Of a stretch of 64,000 nt of DNA, positions 59,746-64,000 are shown piece after piece. Origin of the DNA: DASPHG01 sp963849605 (GTDB taxonomy: Bacteria; Actinomycetota; Thermoleophilia; Solirubrobacterales; Thermoleophilaceae); contig CAWKHX010000010.1 of the NCBI GenBank assembly GCA_963849605.1, positions 1 through 64,000 on the forward strand, written 5' to 3'. The notes under the pieces are model-generated. The model saw nothing but the letters and a program-made list of their open reading frames with translations. It did not search any database and was not told the origin of the DNA. The position numbers and the translations under genes are program-made. The first letter of the stretch is position 1; each line of letters opens with the position of its first letter.

Positions 59746-59770
59746 TGACGGTCCTCACGGACCCGTCGCA
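59746..59770 (+). terminator. Possible terminator hairpin
   Basis: GACGGTCC-TCAC-GGACCCGTC forms a near-perfect stem with one bulge just after the 58293 gene. No U-run follows. Confidence 0.35.
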
Positions 59771-59803
59771 GGCAGCCAGTAGCCTCCGAACAGTTGTTCG
59801 ATC

Positions 59804-59953
59804 GGCCTAGCCGAGCTGCGCGCTGACAACAGCGCATAGACGGGGGAACCAAAGCCGCAAGGCACGGGGCGAATTCGCCGGTGATCCGGCGATAGCGCAA
59901 GTCCCAGGACGGGATGAGCGCGAGCCCGACAGCTAACTCCGTAGGCGCGGGCC
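59804..59953 (+). promoter_or_regulatory. Cyclic di-AMP riboswitch (ydaO/yuaA motif)
   Basis: The leader carries the ydaO core: AGCCGAGC at the 5' side, GACGGGGGAACC, GGGGCGAA, and the 3' signature GCCCGACAGCTAACTCCGTAGGCG. GGCC (59804-59807) can pair with GGCC (59950-59953), and GCC with GGC inside, closing P1. The AAGGAAGGG ribosome site follows at 59954-59962. In other actinobacteria this aptamer controls resuscitation-promoting and wall-hydrolase genes, which agrees with the RlpA-like gene just downstream. High c-di-AMP normally switches expression off. Confidence 0.9.
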
Positions 59954-59968
59954 AAGGAAGGGATTTTC

Positions 59969-60892
59969 TTGATCACGCACATGAACGTGCGCGGTCTCGG
60001 CCCGCGCCTGTACGGCGCCGCCGCTGCCGCGTTGATGACAATCGGATTCGCCGTAACCCAGACCGCAACGGGTCAGGACGCCACTGTCTCGGTGAGCGCA
60101 GACCAGCGGCTGGCCTTCGGCGAGCAACTCAGGGTCCGCGGCCAGGTGTCCGGCGCCGAGCAGGGCGAGCAGGTCAAGCTCCTGTACGCGCCGCGCGGCC
60201 AGGACTACAAGACCGTCGACACCGCCCGGACGGGTAAGCGCGGCGGGTACGTGCTGCGCCACCGCCCGATGCGCACGGGCACCGTGCGCGTGCTCACGAG
60301 CGGAGCGACGGCCAGCCGCACGCGCACCGTCAAGGTCGGCGCGCGCATCGTCGCCAAGGAGCGCGAGCACGCGCACGTCGGCGACCGCGTGACGGTCGGC
60401 GGCCGCCTGCAGCCGGGCTACCGCGACAGGCGCGTCCTGATCCAGCAGCGCAAGGAAGGCGGCTGGGTCACGGTCGACCGCGACCGCACCGCGCGCGAGG
60501 GCCGCTTCGCCGGCTCGTGGGAGGTCAATCGCGGCGCTGGGCGCTACAAGACGCGCGTTCTGTTCCGCGGCGACAGGCGCAACCCGCGCAGCGTCGACAA
60601 GACGCGGCTGTTCGTCTACCGGCCGGGCCAGGCGTCGTACTACGGCCCGGGCCTCTACGGCAACCGCACCGCCTGCGGCCAGACGCTCACGTCGAGCACG
60701 CTCGGCGTCGCGAACCGCTGGCTGCCGTGCGGCACGCGCGTGACGTTCCGTTACAACGGGCGCACCGTGACCGTGCCGGTGATCGATCGCGGGCCGTATT
60801 CCGGCTCGCGGATCTGGGACCTCACCTACGCCACGAAGCAGAAGCTCGGCTTCGGCAGCACCGGCGTGGTGTGGTCGACGAAGAACCGCTGA
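59969..60892 (+). CDS. Secreted RlpA/double-psi beta-barrel protein
   Basis: A 307-residue exported protein: signal peptide to about residue 33, two Ig-like beta domains (about 35-210), then a double-psi barrel (ASYYGPGLYGNRTACGQTL ... VPVIDRGPYSGSRIWDLT) as in RlpA and resuscitation proteins. Its Asp in IDRGPY fits lytic transglycosylase-type barrels. Probable wall remodelling. TTG 59969 lies 6 bases after AAGGAAGGG and fits the signal peptide; ATG 59981 would be 18 bases away. Controlled by the c-di-AMP riboswitch. Confidence 0.87.
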   Translation: MITHMNVRGLGPRLYGAAAAALMTIGFAVTQTATGQDATVSVSADQRLAFGEQLRVRGQVSGAEQGEQVKLLYAPRGQDYKTVDTARTGKRGGYVLRHRPMRTGTVRVLTSGATASRTRTVKVGARIVAKEREHAHVGDRVTVGGRLQPGYRDRRVLIQQRKEGGWVTVDRDRTAREGRFAGSWEVNRGAGRYKTRVLFRGDRRNPRSVDKTRLFVYRPGQASYYGPGLYGNRTACGQTLTSSTLGVANRWLPCGTRVTFRYNGRTVTVPVIDRGPYSGSRIWDLTYATKQKLGFGSTGVVWSTKNR

Positions 60893-60936
60893 GCGCCCGG
60901 AGAGCGCCGTTGGCGCGAGCCCCGGTCGCTGCTGGA

Positions 60937-60971
60937 GGGGTGGGGCTGTCCCGAATGGGACGGCCCACCCC
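60937..60971. terminator. Bidirectional terminator hairpin between convergent genes
   Basis: A 15- to 16-bp inverted repeat (GGGGTGGGGCTGTCCC / GGGACGGCCCACCCC) with loop GAAT, one G-U pair. It ends 1 base before the dinB stop and lies 45 bases after the RlpA-like gene, so it can serve both. Confidence 0.7.
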
Positions 60972-60972
60972 G

Positions 60973-62028
60973 TCAGACGGCGAGCGCCATCTGGTCGTCG
61001 CCTGGGCCGCCCGCAACCGCGGTGCGGTCCAGGCCGGCGACCCGCACGCCCAGGAGGCGCACCGGCCGCGGCGGGTCGAACTCCCGCAGCAGCTCGAGCG
61101 CGACACCCGTGACCACGGAGCGGTCGTTCGTCGGTGCGTCGAGCGTCCTGGCGCGCGTGTGCGTCGAGAAGTCGTCGAGCCGGACCTTGATGCCGACCGT
61201 CGGCCCGCGCCGCTCCTCGCGGCCCAGGGTCGCGCAGAGCTCGTCGGCGAGCCGCTCGAGCACCGGCGCCAGCGCCTCGAGGCCGCGCAGGTCGTAGTCG
61301 AACGTCGTCTCGCGCGACTCCGACTTCGCCACTCGCACGGGCGTGACCGGGCTCTCGTGCTCGAACCGCGCCAGGCGGCCGAGTTGGAGCCCGAGCCGCG
61401 GGCCGAACCATGACGCCAGCTGCGTCTCCGGCGCGGCCCCGAGCTTGGCGAGGGTGTCGATGCCCTGCTCGGCGAGGCGCGCCGCCGTCTTCGGGCCGAT
61501 GCCCGGGATCAGGCCCGGGGGAGACGGGCCAAAGCGCTCGCACGCCTGCTCGCGCGTCAGGACGACGAAGCCGTCCGGCTTCTCGGCGTCCGACGCCACC
61601 TTCGCGACGAGCTTCGAGGGGCCGAGCCCAATCGAGCACCCCAGGCCGGTGGAGTGCTCGATTGCCGCCTTGACGCGGCGCGCCGCGGCCTTCGGGCGCT
61701 CGAACTGGCTGAGATCGAGGTAGGCCTCGTCCAGCCCGACGACCTCGACGCAATCGACGTGAGCGCGCATCACGGCCATGACCTCGCGCGAGCGCTCGCG
61801 GTAGAGCGTGAAGTCGGGCGGCAGGAAGACCGCGTCCGGGCACAGGCGGCGCGCACGGGAGGCCGGAGTCGCCGAGAAGACGCCGAACTTGCGTGCCTCG
61901 TAGCTCGCCGTCGTGACCACCGCCCGCGGGCCGGTGCCGGCGACGACGACCGGCTTGCCGACGAGGTCGGGCCGTCGCCGAAGCTCGACGCTGACGTAGA
62001 AGGCGTCCATGTCCACATGTGCGATCAC
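60973..62028 (-). CDS. dinB: DNA polymerase IV (Y-family)
   Basis: A 351-residue translesion polymerase. Catalytic carboxylates lie in HVDMDAFYVSVE (residues 4-15) and GLDEAYLDL (about 102-110); the SIGLGPSKLVAKVASD and helix-hairpin-helix GLIPGIGPKTAARLAEQG follow. The C-terminal little-finger domain is present. No beta-clamp peptide is obvious at the end. GTG 62028 is the only start that keeps the N-terminal strand; no ribosome site is clear. Confidence 0.93.
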   Translation of the reverse strand: MIAHVDMDAFYVSVELRRRPDLVGKPVVVAGTGPRAVVTTASYEARKFGVFSATPASRARRLCPDAVFLPPDFTLYRERSREVMAVMRAHVDCVEVVGLDEAYLDLSQFERPKAAARRVKAAIEHSTGLGCSIGLGPSKLVAKVASDAEKPDGFVVLTREQACERFGPSPPGLIPGIGPKTAARLAEQGIDTLAKLGAAPETQLASWFGPRLGLQLGRLARFEHESPVTPVRVAKSESRETTFDYDLRGLEALAPVLERLADELCATLGREERRGPTVGIKVRLDDFSTHTRARTLDAPTNDRSVVTGVALELLREFDPPRPVRLLGVRVAGLDRTAVAGGPGDDQMALAV

Positions 62029-62059
62029 GTCGGCCGAGAGTACGGACGGGTCCAGACCG

Positions 62060-62281
62060 CTAAGGGAACGTGCTCCGTGTCTCCTCGCGGCGATTTGGAA
62101 GCTCGTAGACGCATTTCGTGCCCGGAGGCCACAGCTTGCCCTTGTTGTGGAAGGCGCTCCCCTCGGGGAGGTTCGGATAGAGCTCCAGACACGCGTTGTC
62201 ACCAGATGCGCCGAACACCCACGTCCAGCTGAGCGCAATCGTGACCAAGGCGACGGAAAGGCCTATTACCACGCGCTTCAC
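62060..62281 (-). CDS. Small secreted two-cysteine peptide
   Basis: A 73-residue protein with a signal peptide (KRVVIGLSVALVTIALSW, about 2-19) and a mature part of about 45 residues with two cysteines (ACLELYPN, TKCVYEL) that could form a disulphide. GTKCVYELP is reminiscent of small exported actinobacterial proteins, but no family is recognised. It is between dinB and the SDR gene, all on the minus strand. Confidence 0.6.
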   Translation of the reverse strand: MKRVVIGLSVALVTIALSWTWVFGASGDNACLELYPNLPEGSAFHNKGKLWPPGTKCVYELPNRREETRSTFP

Positions 62282-62353
62282 ATCAGGAAATACGACTCAC
62301 GGATACGTGCATGTCCACGTGGGCGATGCGGCGCACCGCCCTCACGGTACGCG

Positions 62354-63043
62354 TCAGGTCGGCTGGTTTATCGGCCTGATGAGGATCTCGTTGACGTCCA
62401 CGTGCCCCGGCTCGTCGAGCGCGTAGAGGACCGCCCGCGCTATGTCGTCCGCCTTTAGCCCGCCGCTCACGGGGTTGTCGAAGAACGGCGTGTCGACCAT
62501 GCCGGGCTCGATCAGCGTGACCTTGATCTGGGTCGCAGCGACCTCCTGCCGCAGCGCCTCGCCCATCGCCGTCACCGCGTGCTTGGAGGACGAGTAGAGC
62601 GACCCCGGCAGCGCACGCCGTCCGGCGACCGAGCTCGTGATCACGAAATGGCCACCGTCCTGCTGCTGGAAGTGGGGGAGAGCCGCCCGGATCGAGTAGG
62701 CCACGCCGAGCACGTTCGTGAGGACCATCGAGCGCCACTGCTCGGGCGTTTCCTCGAGGAACCCGCGCTTCGCGCCGAAGCCGGCGTTCGCGAACACCGC
62801 GTCGAGCGCGCCGAAGCGCTCGAGGGTCGCGGCGACGAAGGCCTCCTGGTCGGACCACTCCGTCACGTCGCAACGGTGTGCGAGGGCGTGGTCCTCGCCG
62901 AGCTCGCCGGCGAGCTCCTCGAGCTTGTCCTCGGAGCGCGCGCCCAGCGCGACGCGCCAGCCGCGCGCGACCGCCTGCCGGGCCGTCTCGGCGCCGATGC
63001 CCGTGCTCGCGCCCGTGATCAGCATTACGCGTTCTTGTGCCAT
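62354..63043 (-). CDS. Short-chain dehydrogenase/reductase
   Basis: A 229-residue classical SDR: cofactor motif TGASTGIGAETA (about 9-20), NAGFGAK near 85, catalytic Ser (SSVAG) and Tyr-x3-Lys (YSSSKHA). It reduces or oxidises a hydroxyl with NAD(P)H; substrate unknown. ATG 63043 (MAQERVML) is chosen because the upstream part of the frame has no family residues. Divergent from the last gene, with predicted promoters between them. Confidence 0.9.
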   Translation of the reverse strand: MAQERVMLITGASTGIGAETARQAVARGWRVALGARSEDKLEELAGELGEDHALAHRCDVTEWSDQEAFVAATLERFGALDAVFANAGFGAKRGFLEETPEQWRSMVLTNVLGVAYSIRAALPHFQQQDGGHFVITSSVAGRRALPGSLYSSSKHAVTAMGEALRQEVAATQIKVTLIEPGMVDTPFFDNPVSGGLKADDIARAVLYALDEPGHVDVNEILIRPINQPT

Positions 63044-63062
63044 TCGCGCAGGATTGTGCCTA

Positions 63063-63068
63063 TAGGCT
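63063..63068 (+). promoter_or_regulatory. Predicted -10 box (leaderless) of the last gene
   Basis: TAGGCT, then seven bases and GTG 63076. Confidence 0.5.
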
Positions 63069-63075
63069 GCGCGCC

Positions 63076-64000
63076 GTGCTTCGCACAACGGCTCGCTTCC
63101 CCGAGGTGCCCGCCGGGAAGGGGCACTACGAGAGCTTCTACCTCAAGGCCTGTCACCCCTCGGAGCCGCTCGGGATCTGGATCCGCTACACGGTCCACAA
63201 GCACTCGCAGCAGGAGCCCCAGGGGTCGCTGTGGTTCACGCTGTTCGACGGAAACGCCGACGGCCCGCTGGCGTCGAAGGTGACCACGGCGGACGTGTCC
63301 GCCCCGGAGGGCACCTACATCCGGATCGGCGACAGCGCGTTCGAGGACGGGCGCGCGGCCGGCACGGCGAAGACGGAGCAGCTCGACGCCTCATGGGAGC
63401 TGACGTTCGGCTCCGAGCAGGACGCCCTCTTCCACCTGCCGCGCGACTGGATGTACCGCGCGCCCGTACCCAAGACGAAGCTGCTCAGCCCGTACCCGGA
63501 CGCGCGCTTCGACGGCGTAGTCCGCGCGGGGGAGCGGGAGGTCAAGCTCGACGGGTGGCGCGGCATGGTCGGCCACAACTGGGGCACCCAGCACGCCGAG
63601 CGCTGGATCTGGCTCCACGGCGCCGGGTTCGAGGGCGCGGACGACATATGGCTCGACGCAGCGCTCGGGCGCATCAAGCTCGGGCTCGTCACGACGCCAT
63701 GGATCGCGAACGGGACGCTCTATGCGGACGGCGAGCGCCATCGACTCGGCGGCCCGGAGAAGGCGCGCTCCACACGGGTGACCGAGAGCCCGACACGGTG
63801 CGACTTCCTGCTTCCCGGCGGCGACGTCACCGTCAGCGGACGCGTCGAGTCCGACAAGAAGAACTTCGTCGGCTGGGTGTACGCGGACCCCGACGGCCCC
63901 GAGCACAACACGGTCAACTGCTCGATCGCGGACATGACGCTGACCCTCAGCGCCAAGGGCCAGCCCGACCGCGAGCTACGGCTGCGCGGCGGCGCGGCCT
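63076..64000 (+). CDS. Unknown beta-barrel-like protein, 3' end outside the window
   Basis: At least 308 residues, open at the right edge, with GTG 63076 behind a leaderless box. The sequence alternates polar and aromatic residues as in beta barrels. Distinctive segments are YTVHKHSQQEPQGSLWFTLF, GMVGHNWGTQHAERWIWLHG and VGWVYADPDGPEHNT. The GHNWG...W segment recalls AttH/CrtC-like (hydroxyneurosporene-synthase-fold) lipocalin-type domains, but that is only a loose resemblance. No signal peptide. Function unknown. Confidence 0.7.
   Translation, partial: MLRTTARFPEVPAGKGHYESFYLKACHPSEPLGIWIRYTVHKHSQQEPQGSLWFTLFDGNADGPLASKVTTADVSAPEGTYIRIGDSAFEDGRAAGTAKTEQLDASWELTFGSEQDALFHLPRDWMYRAPVPKTKLLSPYPDARFDGVVRAGEREVKLDGWRGMVGHNWGTQHAERWIWLHGAGFEGADDIWLDAALGRIKLGLVTTPWIANGTLYADGERHRLGGPEKARSTRVTESPTRCDFLLPGGDVTVSGRVESDKKNFVGWVYADPDGPEHNTVNCSIADMTLTLSAKGQPDRELRLRGGAA

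Overview
This window is high-GC bacterial chromosome. It most likely comes from a deep-branching actinomycete of the Thermoleophilia type (Gaiellales or Solirubrobacterales); this is an inference from content, because no search could be run. The supporting signs are a short HisG with HisZ, a single-motif RsiG-like protein beside an FHA/MerR pair, a WS/DGAT acyltransferase, SepF, a c-di-AMP riboswitch before a wall-protein gene, and many leaderless TANNNT-N6/7-GTG gene starts.

Layout. 1-1945: the 3' part of an rRNA operon, with 23S interrupted by a group I intron that encodes a LAGLIDADG endonuclease, then 5S and a terminator. 2013-9270: a small membrane protein, a polyamine-type ABC transporter (potADBC order) and a divergent class III aminotransferase/saccharopine-dehydrogenase-like pair. 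9271-12398 (minus): HD protein, isocitrate/isopropylmalate-type dehydrogenase and a secreted clan GH-A glycosidase-like protein. 12438-21781: murA, then hisZGDBHAF, cca, pgeF and yggS, nearly all with 4-base NTGA overlaps. 21753-25662: a hydrolase, sepF, proC, yggT, lspA and rluD, ending at a strong terminator. 25921-33892: rpsB-tsf-pyrH-frr-uppS-cdsA, a secreted protein, then dxr and rseP. 33931-40418: an acyl-CoA synthetase joined to an unusual double methyltransferase, then small membrane, nuclease and transglutaminase-like genes. 40454-45688: ispG, a second GH-A paralogue, proS and pgsA. 45734-49588: rsiG-like gene, FHA, MerR, a SRPBCC gene and a FAD oxidase (both frameshifted), and a lone receiver domain. 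49645-58245: a sigma-region-4/anti-sigma fusion, thioesterase, nadE, sugar kinase, ferritin-like protein, glnK-amtB, ybaK and a WS/DGAT gene. 58293-64000: a secreted protein, a c-di-AMP riboswitch with an RlpA-like gene, dinB, a small secreted peptide, an SDR and a truncated unknown gene.

Much of the window is core housekeeping: histidine synthesis, translation, MEP isoprenoid and undecaprenyl synthesis, phospholipid synthesis and wall synthesis. The most novel-looking parts are the 23S intron, the acyl-CoA synthetase/double-methyltransferase pair, the single-motif RsiG candidate, the sigma/anti-sigma fusion and a PII protein without the usual modifiable Tyr51. All four frameshifts fall between 47.4 and 49.1 kb, all fit +1 insertions, and they look more like sequence errors than gene decay.
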